Positions 1-6,924 of a stretch of 16,571 nucleotides of DNA are shown piece after piece (the stretch's first letter is position 1; the number at the start of each line of letters is the position of its first letter). The translations under genes were made by a program, and so were the position numbers. Source of the stretch: Candidatus Heimdallarchaeota archaeon. GTDB taxonomy: Archaea; Asgardarchaeota; Heimdallarchaeia; JABLTI01. Below the pieces are notes generated by a model, which made no database searches, was not told the DNA's origin, and worked only from the letters and a program-made list of their open reading frames with translations. The stretch spans positions 1-16,571 of the forward strand of contig DAOUWQ010000002.1 of the NCBI GenBank assembly GCA_030667035.1, in the 5' to 3' direction.

Positions 1-40
1 AGATGAACTTCGAAATGCGTTTTCAAAACTAAAAGGTTAA
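1..40 (+). CDS. C-terminal end of an upstream gene (partial)
   Basis: An open frame enters from the left edge and ends in TAA at 38-40, reading D-E-L-R-N-A-F-S-K-L-K-G. It stops 9 nt before the ATG of the ThiI-like gene on the same strand, as an upstream operon member would. Twelve residues are too few to name a family, and the call rests on position and a coding-like composition only. It could be chance. Confidence 0.35.
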   Translation, partial: DELRNAFSKLKG

Positions 41-49
41 AGATTACTT

Positions 50-781
50 ATGCCAAAAAAAAAAGTAATTTGTTTAATTAGCGATGGGTTAGATTCGCCT
101 GTCGCAACTTTTCTTCTTGAACAAAAAGGATTACATGTAATTGGTATTCATTTTAACAACCAACCTTTTGTAGGGCAATCAAAACGCGTGAAAATTAAAT
201 TGCAACCATCAGAAGATCCTATACCTAATAAGATTCATTTTTCTCAGCAAATAGAACCGATTGCAAACAAATTAGTTCATGCTTTTCAAAGTCAAAAATC
301 ATTTGAACTCTATATTGTACCACATGGTGAAGATTTAGGTGAAATAATCAAGAATTCTGGGGATGAAAAAATAACTTGTATTCTCTGTAAACGATTGATG
401 TTAAAAAAAGCCGAACATTTCGCCAATCAGGTGGGAGCTACTTTGATTGCTACCGGAGATATTTTAGGAGAACAAGCAAGTCAAACTATTGATACTCTAA
501 AACTTATCGAGAGTTCACTTTCAAATACAAGACTTATTCGCCCAAACATTGGTCTAAATAAAGAGGAAGTGATAACCATTTCTAGGAAGATCGGAACATA
601 TCAACATTCTGAATTAGCTGCCAAGTTCACTTGTACAGCTGTTCCAATAAAACCTTCAACAAAAGCAGCTGAGGAAAGAATTGAATTAGCTGAAGCAAAT
701 CTGAATTTTGATAAAATGATCAAGAAAAGCTGGGCAAAAGCAGTATTGATAACTATTTCTGAATCTAGTTCTCAAAATTAG
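50..781 (+). CDS. ThiI-like PP-loop ATPase (AANH domain only), probable tRNA or thiamine sulfurtransferase
   Basis: This 243-aa protein matches the catalytic half of ThiI, which adenylates a substrate and passes sulfur to it (4-thiouridine in tRNA, or the ThiS route to thiazole). The PP-loop reads S-D-G-L-D-S-P-V at residues 11-18, where ThiI normally has SGGxDS. It is followed by C110-x2-C113-K-R, the GDxLGxxASQT block at 136-146, the R-P-x-I-G-L-x-K-E-E block at 164-173 and IGTY at 181-184. C195 in F-T-C-T sits where ThiI has its catalytic AANH cysteine. The N-terminal NFLD and THUMP domains and any rhodanese domain are absent, so tRNA binding would need a partner or the substrate may differ. 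ThiL lies two genes downstream. The family is sure; the substrate is open. The start is the first ATG, with only a weak GGTT upstream. Confidence 0.85.
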   Translation: MPKKKVICLISDGLDSPVATFLLEQKGLHVIGIHFNNQPFVGQSKRVKIKLQPSEDPIPNKIHFSQQIEPIANKLVHAFQSQKSFELYIVPHGEDLGEIIKNSGDEKITCILCKRLMLKKAEHFANQVGATLIATGDILGEQASQTIDTLKLIESSLSNTRLIRPNIGLNKEEVITISRKIGTYQHSELAAKFTCTAVPIKPSTKAAEERIELAEANLNFDKMIKKSWAKAVLITISESSSQN

Positions 782-912
782 TAGATAAAAAAGCATTTTT
801 CAAATGTCCCAGACAAAAAAATATTATAATAGATATTAAATCTGTATTACAACCAGAATAATATCTTTGCTAAAGTTCAAATATAAGCAAAGTGTTCAAA
901 TGAAAAGATAAG

Positions 913-963
913 AAACTTTCATCTAAATAACCAAATCGTAACTTTGGTATATAGAGAAAGTTT
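913..963 (+). repeat. nested inverted repeat in the leader of paralog A
   Basis: An outer 8-bp perfect inverted repeat (aaactttc at 913-920, gaaagttt at 956-963) encloses an inner 6-bp one (accaaa at 930-935, tttggt at 943-948). A TATA-like gtatatag lies at about 947-954. The pair ends 49 nt before the TTG start at 1013. It may be a structured leader, an operator, or chance in AT-rich sequence. The rest of 782-1012 shows nothing recognisable. Confidence 0.3.
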
Positions 964-1012
964 TTTGAATGAGTATAAGAATGAAGGTTCAATAAAAGAG
1001 GATGATGATTAA

Positions 1013-1390
1013 TTGAAAGGAATTATTACAGCTTCCAAACTTGTCTCATCTCCTAAGGAGATAGCGTTTCCAGATTCCGTTATGACTAACCTAGAAGAGT
1101 TAAGCGGAGAAAGTGGAAAGATTTTGATTGTTTATGCTTCAAATGTTAAAGCAATTTATTTCTTTTCTGTGGAATCGGAAGTAATTAAAATTGGCATCAA
1201 GATTTATCCATTAACATCTAGAATTGTTGCTAAGATAATGGCTAAAATCAATGAATTCGCAAATAAGATAACCTATTCAACAGGTCTTTGTCTTGTAGAT
1301 GATGTCTGTGTCTGGGAAGGATTTCTTGAAACCCGTCATCTTACTAGATCTAAAGAAGAAGTCAAAAATCTTCTGAAAGAAAATGAATAA
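1013..1390 (+). CDS. unassigned small protein (paralog A of the STGLC family)
   Basis: I do not recognise a named family for this 125-aa protein. It is a clear paralog of the product of 6925-7365. The two align over almost their full length and share a core, Y-S-T-G-L-C-x2-[DE]-D-x-C-V-[WF]-[DE]-G, at residues 88-103 here, with paired cysteines C93 and C99 (C-x5-C). Alternating strands and helices before the motif suggest a small alpha/beta fold; ACT-like is one possibility, but this is inference. The start is TTG, because a stop codon in frame directly precedes it (1010-1012) and the paralog alignment needs the N-terminal residues. The upstream gaggatgatg may serve as ribosome binding site. 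It stands alone between the ThiI-like gene and thiL. No membrane segment or signal is visible. Confidence 0.7.
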   Translation: MKGIITASKLVSSPKEIAFPDSVMTNLEELSGESGKILIVYASNVKAIYFFSVESEVIKIGIKIYPLTSRIVAKIMAKINEFANKITYSTGLCLVDDVCVWEGFLETRHLTRSKEEVKNLLKENE

Positions 1391-1571
1391 GTTCAAGATG
1401 TTGCAATCGAAGAAGTAACTCATTAGAGGTTTTTTCTTTTACTTTTCAAAAATATTATTTTTTTACTTTTCTTATTTTGTATACTATTATATTTAGGTAA
1501 AATCATTTTAGGCAGAAACATATAATTGATTTAAATGATATTTGAATAACTGCTACTTGAGATGTTCTCTG

Positions 1572-2561
1572 ATGAATCGTACAATAAAAGATATTGGTGA
1601 AAGAGCCCTTCTAAAGATGTTCGAAGGACTAATTGATGCTGGAGATTTGCCTTTTAATGATGATGCAGTTGCTTTTTCTCTCTCCGAAGATTTATCCTTA
1701 GTAATTAATATTGACACTTTTGTAGGAAAAACTGATGCCCCACCGAGTATGTCCCCGTATCAAATGGGAGCAAAAACTACTACGATGGCTATAAGTGATC
1801 TTGGAGCAAAAGGAGTACAACCATTATTCACCCTCGCTTCGGGTACCTTTCCCTCTGACTTCGATGTTGAAAAAACGGTTGAAATTGTGAAAGGAATAAA
1901 AGAAACTTCAAACAATTATGGTGCTAAATATCTCGGTGGAGATACCAATGAAGCTGATGATATCATTCTATCAGTTGTAAGTGCGGGAACAGCAAACAAA
2001 AATAATCTAATAAAACGAAATGGTGCACAAGTTGGGGATATTATTCTTACCACAGGATATTTCGGATTTACTGGTGCAGGGTTCAAGGTATTTTTAGATC
2101 AATATAAAGCAAAAGATTTGCAGTTAGATAAATTCAAAGAAGCAGTATACAACCCAAAAGCTCGCTTGAAGGAAGGATTACTATTAGCAAAATTTGGTAA
2201 AATTTCTAGTTGTATTGATAGCAGTGATGGATTAGCTTGGTGTTTAACGGAAATTCTTCGAGGGAAAGAACAGTATGGAATAACTATAGAGAATATACCG
2301 ATTGATGAAACTGTAATAGAATTCGCAAAAGAAAATGACTTGAAAGCATATGAATTAGCTCTATATGCAGGCGAAGAATTTGAATTGGTTTTTACTGTAA
2401 ACCCTCAATATTTAGAGAATCTCACTTCTTTCATGAGAGAGAATGGTGTAGAAATATTTCCAATAGGAAAGGTAATTAAAAATTCAAAAGATAAAATACT
2501 ACTTGAAACAGAAAGTGAAATAATTGAAATTCAACCAAAAGGGTGGGAACATTTCAAGTAA
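1572..2561 (+). CDS. thiL: thiamine-monophosphate kinase
   Basis: ThiL phosphorylates thiamine monophosphate with ATP to give thiamine diphosphate, in the cytoplasm. The 329-aa product has the PurM/AIRS architecture in order: the N-terminal IKDIGE, the NDDA metal/ATP motif near residue 30, I-D-T-F-V where the family has a conserved Asp, ISDLGAKG at about 80-87, GGDTNEADD near 125-133, a KRNGAQVGD block, I-D-S-S-D-G-L near 215, and Y-A-G-E-E-F-E-L near 265. Length is normal for the family. The frame is open further upstream to a TTG at 1542, but the ATG at 1572 fits the family N-terminus (N-R-T-I-K-D-I-G-E) and has gagatg about 7 nt before it. It is the second thiamine- or sulfur-related gene in the window, after the ThiI-like one. 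Confidence 0.92.
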   Translation: MNRTIKDIGERALLKMFEGLIDAGDLPFNDDAVAFSLSEDLSLVINIDTFVGKTDAPPSMSPYQMGAKTTTMAISDLGAKGVQPLFTLASGTFPSDFDVEKTVEIVKGIKETSNNYGAKYLGGDTNEADDIILSVVSAGTANKNNLIKRNGAQVGDIILTTGYFGFTGAGFKVFLDQYKAKDLQLDKFKEAVYNPKARLKEGLLLAKFGKISSCIDSSDGLAWCLTEILRGKEQYGITIENIPIDETVIEFAKENDLKAYELALYAGEEFELVFTVNPQYLENLTSFMRENGVEIFPIGKVIKNSKDKILLETESEIIEIQPKGWEHFK

Positions 2562-2612
2562 AGATAATAGAAATAGAAAGCTACATAAACCAAATCTCTG
2601 TGTTTGAAAAAT

Positions 2613-3935
2613 ATGATAGAAATTGCCAAAAACATTTTGACCGAACAATTTCTTTGTACACATTGTTTAGGAAGACAATTCGCTTTACTAGGTTACGGGT
2701 TGTCAGACAAAGAAAGAGGAGAGATCATTCAGAATGCTCTGGTCATGGAATATTACGAACAGATTAACAGTGATGAAAAAATATCACTGATGATAAAAAA
2801 TATCTCAAAGTGCAATAATGAACTGGCAACAAAATCCTATCAGAAAGTAACTAAAAAGAAAATAGAAGAAGAGAAAATTACTTGTGAATTATGTGACGGA
2901 TTATTTGACAAACTATCGAACTTTGTTGCAGAGATAAAACAACTATTACTCAAAGAAGATTACCAAAGTTTTCTTATTGGGGCAATTTTTCCAGCAATTC
3001 TGATAGAAAGAGAAGATAATCTTAGAGCAAAATATGGTATTACAACTGGTGAAACAATGAAAGAGGAGTTTACTCGAGAGATAGGAAAAAGCTTTAGCGA
3101 CAATACAGGAAAAACTCCAAGTTTCGATTTACCAGACATCACCATCATCATTGATTTGAAAAACAATAAAATTAACATTGAAAAAAGATCACTCTATATT
3201 TACGGTAGATATCGAAAATTTATACGAACTATCCCGCAAACAAGATGGCCGTGTTGGGAATGTGATAGCAAAGGGTGCGCGAAATGTAATTTTACAGGAA
3301 AAATGTATCAAGAAAGCGTTGAAGAATTAATTGCAAACCCAATTATCAAAATCACTGGTGGGTCAGGTTCCAAATTCCATGGAGCGGGTAGAGAAGATAT
3401 TGATGCATTAATGTTAGGAAATGGCAGACCATTTGTTATTGAAATTCAAGAACCCGATATTCGATCTATTAATCTAAAAAGAATTGAAAGACTAGTTAAC
3501 AGAAAAGCAAAAGGTAAAGTAAAAATTGGTCAAATAGTTATTACCAATAAAAAGAAATTGCAGCACATAAAGGGTTCATCAACAAAGACCAAAAAAACAT
3601 ATCGAGCTAAAATTACATTCGAGAAAGAGATTTCTTCTGAACAGGTTACAAAAATTGCTCAGGAATTACAGGGTGCAATAATAAAACAAAAAACTCCACA
3701 AAGAGTTATGCATCGAAGAGCTAACCTCGAAAGACCACGAACTGTTTATGATATTAAAGTTAAAAAAACGGGAGAAAAAGAGATTGAAGCAGAAATTACC
3801 GGTCAAGGAGGATTATATATCAAGGAATTAATTTCTGGAGATGAAGGGAGAACCCAACCTAGCTTTAGTAGTATTGTTGGATTTAACGCTAAATGCTATC
3901 AACTTGATGTAATAAGATTACACTACATAGATTAA
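2613..3935 (+). CDS. pus10: tRNA pseudouridine(54/55) synthase, Pus10 family
   Basis: Archaeal Pus10 converts U54 and U55 in the T-loop of tRNA to pseudouridine. The 440-aa product shows its full layout. Paired cysteines C15/C18 and C91/C94 form the N-terminal zinc site, followed by the THUMP-like region. A second cluster, C214-x2-C217 and C222-x2-C225, precedes T-G-K-x-Y. The catalytic block A-G-R-E-D-I-D-A-L-M-L-G-N-G-R-P-F-V covers about 258-275 and carries the nucleophile Asp (the D of R-E-D, D262). A late R-V-M-H-R-R-A block and the G-G-L-Y-I-K-E-L-I-S-G-D-E-G-R-T-Q-P-S motif are also present. The ATG at 2613 is preferred; a TTG at 2604 is possible, and neither has a clear Shine-Dalgarno. 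It lies 51 nt after thiL on the same strand and converges with the SWIM gene 13 nt away. Confidence 0.95.
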   Translation: MIEIAKNILTEQFLCTHCLGRQFALLGYGLSDKERGEIIQNALVMEYYEQINSDEKISLMIKNISKCNNELATKSYQKVTKKKIEEEKITCELCDGLFDKLSNFVAEIKQLLLKEDYQSFLIGAIFPAILIEREDNLRAKYGITTGETMKEEFTREIGKSFSDNTGKTPSFDLPDITIIIDLKNNKINIEKRSLYIYGRYRKFIRTIPQTRWPCWECDSKGCAKCNFTGKMYQESVEELIANPIIKITGGSGSKFHGAGREDIDALMLGNGRPFVIEIQEPDIRSINLKRIERLVNRKAKGKVKIGQIVITNKKKLQHIKGSSTKTKKTYRAKITFEKEISSEQVTKIAQELQGAIIKQKTPQRVMHRRANLERPRTVYDIKVKKTGEKEIEAEITGQGGLYIKELISGDEGRTQPSFSSIVGFNAKCYQLDVIRLHYID

Positions 3936-3939
3936 AAAA

Positions 3940-3965
3940 ATGAGAGCACTAAGAAAGCCACTCAT
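3940..3965 (-). terminator. intrinsic terminator overlapping the SWIM gene stop codon
   Basis: On the minus strand an ATGAG arm (3965-3961) pairs with CTCAT (3944-3940), followed at once by seven Ts. The 5' arm lies within the last codons of the SWIM gene, and the stop at 3951-3949 is in the loop. The stem is only 5 bp, so the call rests largely on the T-run. Confidence 0.45.
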
Positions 3966-4395
3966 CCATAAGATTAGAATATAATTCATCCTTAACATTT
4001 ACTTTTTCGTATTTTTCAGTCCGCTCAGCAATTTCTCTAGCTAACAAATGATAACAAGAAGGTATTTCTCTGCGATAAAGTGCATTAAATAAGAAATCCT
4101 TACACGAACAGAAAGTATGCTCAATTACAAGATAATCCTTATCTTTTCCACCTGTAACAACCCACCGTATTATTCCAGATGGAGAGAAAGTATATTTATG
4201 TACTTTATTTTCACCAACGAGTTCCAAGGCTTTTTTCACTCTATCACCAAAAATAGATTCTAATCGTTCGATATCTTCTAAACTCAATCTGCTATCTTTA
4301 TTTAATTGCAAAACTATTTCCGGAAATACCTCAAAAACTTTTGACTTTTTAATTTTCTTGGGCGATTTTTGTTTGATTTTCTGAGATTTTTCCAA
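3949..4395 (-). CDS. SWIM zinc-finger protein, SWS1/Shu2-like
   Basis: The product is about 148 aa, with a lysine-rich N-terminus and one SWIM zinc finger: C96-x-C98-x15-C114-x-H116-x2-A119. The sequence F-C-S-C-K-D-F...S-C-Y-H-L-L-A matches the extended C-x-C-xn-C-x-H-x2-A signature that defines the Shu2/SWS1 family, whose eukaryotic members (human ZSWIM7) act with Rad51 paralogs in homologous recombination. That family tie is an inference from the motif; other SWIM proteins bind DNA or protein partners too. The ORF reaches a TTG at 4431, but a TTG at 4395 is preferred because AAGGAG lies 11 nt upstream of it, while 4431 has no such site. It is encoded just downstream of a RuvC-like gene on the same strand, which fits a DNA repair role. 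Confidence 0.75.
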   Translation of the reverse strand: MEKSQKIKQKSPKKIKKSKVFEVFPEIVLQLNKDSRLSLEDIERLESIFGDRVKKALELVGENKVHKYTFSPSGIIRWVVTGGKDKDYLVIEHTFCSCKDFLFNALYRREIPSCYHLLAREIAERTEKYEKVNVKDELYSNLMDEWLS

Positions 4396-4406
4396 TTTGT
4401 AGATAG

Positions 4407-4412
4407 CTCCTT
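4407..4412 (-). promoter_or_regulatory. Shine-Dalgarno site deciding the SWIM gene start
   Basis: AAGGAG on the minus strand, 11 nt upstream of the TTG at 4395. It is the only strong ribosome binding site near this gene and favours 4395 over the longer TTG start at 4431. The spacing is slightly long. Confidence 0.45.
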
Positions 4413-4465
4413 GTAAAACTGTTTTAATCAAAGTTCTTAAACTAATCGTTGAAATTTCTTGTTAA

Positions 4466-5299
4466 TTAGGAATTTGTTGCTTTCTTCTGGAGAAGAATTG
4501 CCTCTTCAATACTAATAACACCACAAGCAACTTTTCGTGCTAACTCTTTGGTAATGGTAACATCACCTTTGGAAAACTGCCTTGAAAGAACTTGTATTTC
4601 TTTTAGTTCACCTTCAGATACAACCCATTTTTCAGGATATTTTACACTTTCACCTAAACGAAAAGCAATTTCCATAGCTGCTGTTGCATCCTTACCTCCT
4701 TTAATTTCAATGTCCCCTCTAGTACCATTTTTCAGCGCTGCTTTTGCATCTTCACTATTTATTGGTGTAGTTTCTAATTCATCGACTATTTCTAGATCAA
4801 CGTCGTTTGGCTTAGCTTGGAGTAACTCATTCATTATCAAGACTCTACGATATCCGCCTGTAGATCCTAAACGAATAATAGCCATTTTTGCAGGCGTATT
4901 CTTAAGTGAAGTAATTACGTAATTTACTGCTTCTTTTATCACTCTGGTTTCTAAGGTTGCACGTAAACAACCGTCTGTTATTACAGCAACTCCAATGGTC
5001 AAGCCAGGATCTACACCCACTACAACAGATTCCCATATATGTTTGCCTTCTAACCCCAAAGTAATTTTTGAAATCGCCAAGTTAACATTGCCAACTTCGC
5101 TTCTAGTCAAAACTACTTTGCGAGGATAATTTGTAGGGTTGATTGTTTCTTCCCTTTCTGTTGTAACAACAACAATTGAGCCCTCTGAGGGTTGGTCACC
5201 AGGAGAAATATGTTCAACAGAAAAACCGCCCTTGTTTAACCTCTCCCTAAGAATATGACATAACCGAAAATCCATAGTTGCAAGGGAAATTAACAACAC
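4466..5299 (-). CDS. RuvC/RNase H-fold protein, putative nuclease
   Basis: This 277-aa protein has two parts. Residues 1 to about 75 form a small alpha/beta region beginning with a beta-strand and an R-L-C-H-I-L-R-E-R-L helix. From about residue 92 there is an RNase H-like fold: V-V-V-G-V-D97-P-G-L-T-I-G-V-A-V is the classic first strand with its catalytic Asp, followed by I-V-D-E174-L-E at the second acidic position and G-G-K-D204-A-T-A-A-M-E-I-A at the C-terminal acidic helix. This spacing matches RuvC and YqgF-type nucleases, so a metal-dependent structure-selective nuclease is likely; activity is inferred. Start codon candidates are GTG 5299 and TTG 5296, with GAAGGTG just upstream; a later ATG at 5275 would remove the first strand. 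It is divergent from tpiA and sits 34-70 nt before the SWIM gene. Confidence 0.75.
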   Translation of the reverse strand: MLLISLATMDFRLCHILRERLNKGGFSVEHISPGDQPSEGSIVVVTTEREETINPTNYPRKVVLTRSEVGNVNLAISKITLGLEGKHIWESVVVGVDPGLTIGVAVITDGCLRATLETRVIKEAVNYVITSLKNTPAKMAIIRLGSTGGYRRVLIMNELLQAKPNDVDLEIVDELETTPINSEDAKAALKNGTRGDIEIKGGKDATAAMEIAFRLGESVKYPEKWVVSEGELKEIQVLSRQFSKGDVTITKELARKVACGVISIEEAILLQKKATNS

Positions 5300-5469
5300 A
5301 GCACCTTCAATTAACTACAATCTATTTTTAAGTGGTTATTGGTATTAAAGATTATTTCTTTCTTGAAAAACAATAATTAAATGAATGATACTGGAAGAAT
5401 ATTTAAAGAAGAACAATTTGATATTAAAAAAATGGTTTTGTGAATAACCAAGAAAATGTGGAATGAAGA

Positions 5470-6150
5470 ATGGTAAAAATAACATATCCTCTTTTATTAG
5501 TAAATTTCAAAACATACAGTCAAGCAACTGGAAAGAAAGCCCTTGAGTTGGCAAAAATTTGTGAAAAAGTAATGAAAGAAACTAACGTTTGTATTGCTGC
5601 TGCAGTGCAAGCAACAGATATTCGGATGATTGCTTCCGAAGTAGAAATTCCTATTTTCGCTCAACATATTGATCCTATCAAACCAGGAAGTAATACAGGG
5701 CAAACAATGATTGATACAGTAAAAGAAGCAGGAGCAGTTGGAACTCTGATCAATCATAGCGAAAGAAGAATTAAGCTTTCAAGTATTGATGAAATTTTAA
5801 TGCTCACAAAAGCACATAATCTATTCTCTTGTGTCTGTGCAAGTACACCACGTATAGCAGGTGCTGTGGCAGCTTTAGAACCTAATTGTTGTGCAACAGA
5901 ACCTCCCGAGTTAATTGGATCAGGAATATCCGTAAGCACAGCTCAACCAGAGATTATTACTGAAACCGTTAATATAATATCCAAAATCAATCCGTCAGTA
6001 GTTTCGCTTTGTGGAGCCGGTATTACTAATAGTCAAGATGTTAAAATTGCTCTTGAATTAGGAACTAAAGGAATACTCGTTGCATCGGGTGTAGTTAAAG
6101 CACCTAATCCAGAGAAAGTACTTATGGAAATGGCTTTGATTACAAAATAG
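5470..6150 (+). CDS. tpiA: triosephosphate isomerase, archaeal type
   Basis: It interconverts dihydroxyacetone phosphate and glyceraldehyde 3-phosphate in glycolysis and gluconeogenesis. At 226 aa it has the short length of archaeal tetrameric enzymes rather than the roughly 250 aa of bacterial and eukaryotic ones. Catalytic residues are in place: N12-F-K14-T-Y, H96 in N-H-S-E-R-R, and E144 in A-T-E-P-P-E-L-I-G, which is the archaeal form of the loop-6 motif. Phosphate-binding segments G-S-G-I-S-V-S, C-G-A-G-I and V-A-S-G-V follow. The start is ATG 5470, preceded by a weak purine-rich GTGGAATGAAGA. The upstream region is divergent from the RuvC-like gene; an AT-rich atatttaaa near 5398-5406 could be the TATA box. 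Nothing in the sequence looks abnormal. Confidence 0.95.
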   Translation: MVKITYPLLLVNFKTYSQATGKKALELAKICEKVMKETNVCIAAAVQATDIRMIASEVEIPIFAQHIDPIKPGSNTGQTMIDTVKEAGAVGTLINHSERRIKLSSIDEILMLTKAHNLFSCVCASTPRIAGAVAALEPNCCATEPPELIGSGISVSTAQPEIITETVNIISKINPSVVSLCGAGITNSQDVKIALELGTKGILVASGVVKAPNPEKVLMEMALITK

Positions 6151-6248
6151 TGTAAATTACAATAAAATTGCCTAAAACAACATATTATTAGGAAACGGTC
6201 ATTAATAATAAAACTTAATAATTGAAGAAAAATTCAAGAAAAAAGAGC

Positions 6249-6302
6249 TATGAGAGATTGTGATATATAGATAATAATGGACTTTAAGTACCATCTCTCA
6301 TA
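6249..6302 (+). promoter_or_regulatory. TATA box flanked by a perfect 10-bp inverted repeat (candidate operator)
   Basis: Tatgagagat at 6249-6258 and its exact reverse complement atctctcata at 6293-6302 are 44 bp apart centre to centre, about four helical turns. A TATA-like gatatata lies between them (about 6262-6269), so the left arm covers the BRE position and the right arm the expected transcription start. The downstream gene encodes a protein with a ribbon-helix-helix domain, a family that often binds such sites, so autoregulation is plausible. Confidence 0.5.
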
Positions 6303-6312
6303 TTATATTAAT

Positions 6313-6318
6313 GGAGGT
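6313..6318 (+). promoter_or_regulatory. Shine-Dalgarno GGAGGT setting a GTG start
   Basis: GGAGGT is followed by a 7-nt spacer and GTG at 6326. The in-frame ATG at 6311 overlaps this site and has no ribosome binding site of its own, so the GTG is the likely start. Confidence 0.7.
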
Positions 6319-6325
6319 TCAAATA

Positions 6326-6856
6326 GTGCCGGAAGAAATTAAACTTCAAGTTCCAGTAAAAATTGCAGAGTTCATTGATAAACTAACTAAAGACGGATAT
6401 TTTAATTCTCGAGAGGATTTTGCTCGATGTTCTGTTGAAATTGTTGCTCAGCTCTATGGTCTTTCTAAGACATCAAAAGGTGGGAAATCATTATTAGATG
6501 TTCTAGCTGACAATAAACAAACTGAATCAAAAGCAGTCAATAAAGTTGCATCACCTAAGCAAGCTGCTCCGATTCAAAAAACTGCCCCAGTCACACCTAA
6601 ACCATTGACACAGAAGAAGTCAACCGATACTCTGGGATCGGAAGAGTATGATGTGCTTGATTTATTTGCAGGAATGAAATTTGAATTTGAAGATGCTTTA
6701 CATGCAAGATTTACTATGGAATTGATGAAGCAAGCAAAAGCTCCATTACCTAAAGAGGATTTTCTCAAAATATTAGCAAAGCTCGAATCAAATGGTAATA
6801 TTGAAAAGAGCGAACATAACAAAAAAGTAGTTTGGAAACTTCTTGAAGGATATTAA
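6326..6856 (+). CDS. putative DNA-binding protein: ribbon-helix-helix plus winged helix
   Basis: This 176-aa protein appears to have two DNA-binding modules. Residues about 4-45 (I-K-L-Q-V-P-V-K-I-A-E-F-I-D-K-L then G-Y-F-N-S-R-E-D-F) have the strand, helix, glycine turn and helix pattern of CopG/ParD-type ribbon-helix-helix domains. A Lys/Pro/Gln/Thr-rich flexible linker covers about 60-105. The C-terminal 70 residues (E-Y-D-V-L-D-L-F, then P-L-P-K-E-D-F-L-K-I-L-A-K-L, then V-V-W-K-L-L) look like a winged helix. This is pattern recognition, not a database match. An inverted repeat flanks its own TATA box, suggesting autoregulation. Translation probably starts at GTG 6326 rather than ATG 6311 because of a well-placed GGAGGT. 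It converges with paralog B. Confidence 0.7.
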   Translation: MPEEIKLQVPVKIAEFIDKLTKDGYFNSREDFARCSVEIVAQLYGLSKTSKGGKSLLDVLADNKQTESKAVNKVASPKQAAPIQKTAPVTPKPLTQKKSTDTLGSEEYDVLDLFAGMKFEFEDALHARFTMELMKQAKAPLPKEDFLKILAKLESNGNIEKSEHNKKVVWKLLEGY

Positions 6857-6867
6857 TTAAAAAAATA

Positions 6868-6910
6868 GCTAGCATTTCGCTGGAAGCTAGCACTAATTTC
6901 TTATTTTTAT
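6868..6910. terminator. hairpin between convergent genes
   Basis: Gctagc at 6868-6873 pairs with gctagc at 6886-6891, followed on the plus strand by a T-rich run (ctaatttcttatttttatt) and on the minus strand by tatttttttaatt. It could end transcripts from both the regulator and paralog B. Confidence 0.5.
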
Positions 6911-6924
6911 TTTAAGATGTCTTC

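Noticed and set aside
782..1012. Possible tRNA or riboswitch in the gap after the ThiI-like gene, for example a TPP riboswitch given the thiamine context
   Set aside because: No T-loop GTTCRA plus CCA-proximal stem, no TPP-box CTGAGA-type core, and the downstream gene is not a known thiamine gene.
2543..2767. Overlapping 74-aa open frame across the thiL-pus10 junction
   Set aside because: It lies in another frame inside pus10, which has strong family motifs, and has no ribosome site or recognisable content.
4548..4922. Plus-strand 124-aa open frame opposite the RuvC-like gene
   Set aside because: Serine-rich antisense shadow of a gene with clear RNase H-fold motifs.
5381..5443. Possible 20-aa peptide upstream of tpiA
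   Set aside because: Starts at ATG 5381 but has no ribosome binding site; short open frames are expected by chance here.
6164..6186. Hairpin cctaa/ttagg after tpiA considered as a terminator
   Set aside because: The stem is only 5 bp with a 12-nt loop and no T-run follows.
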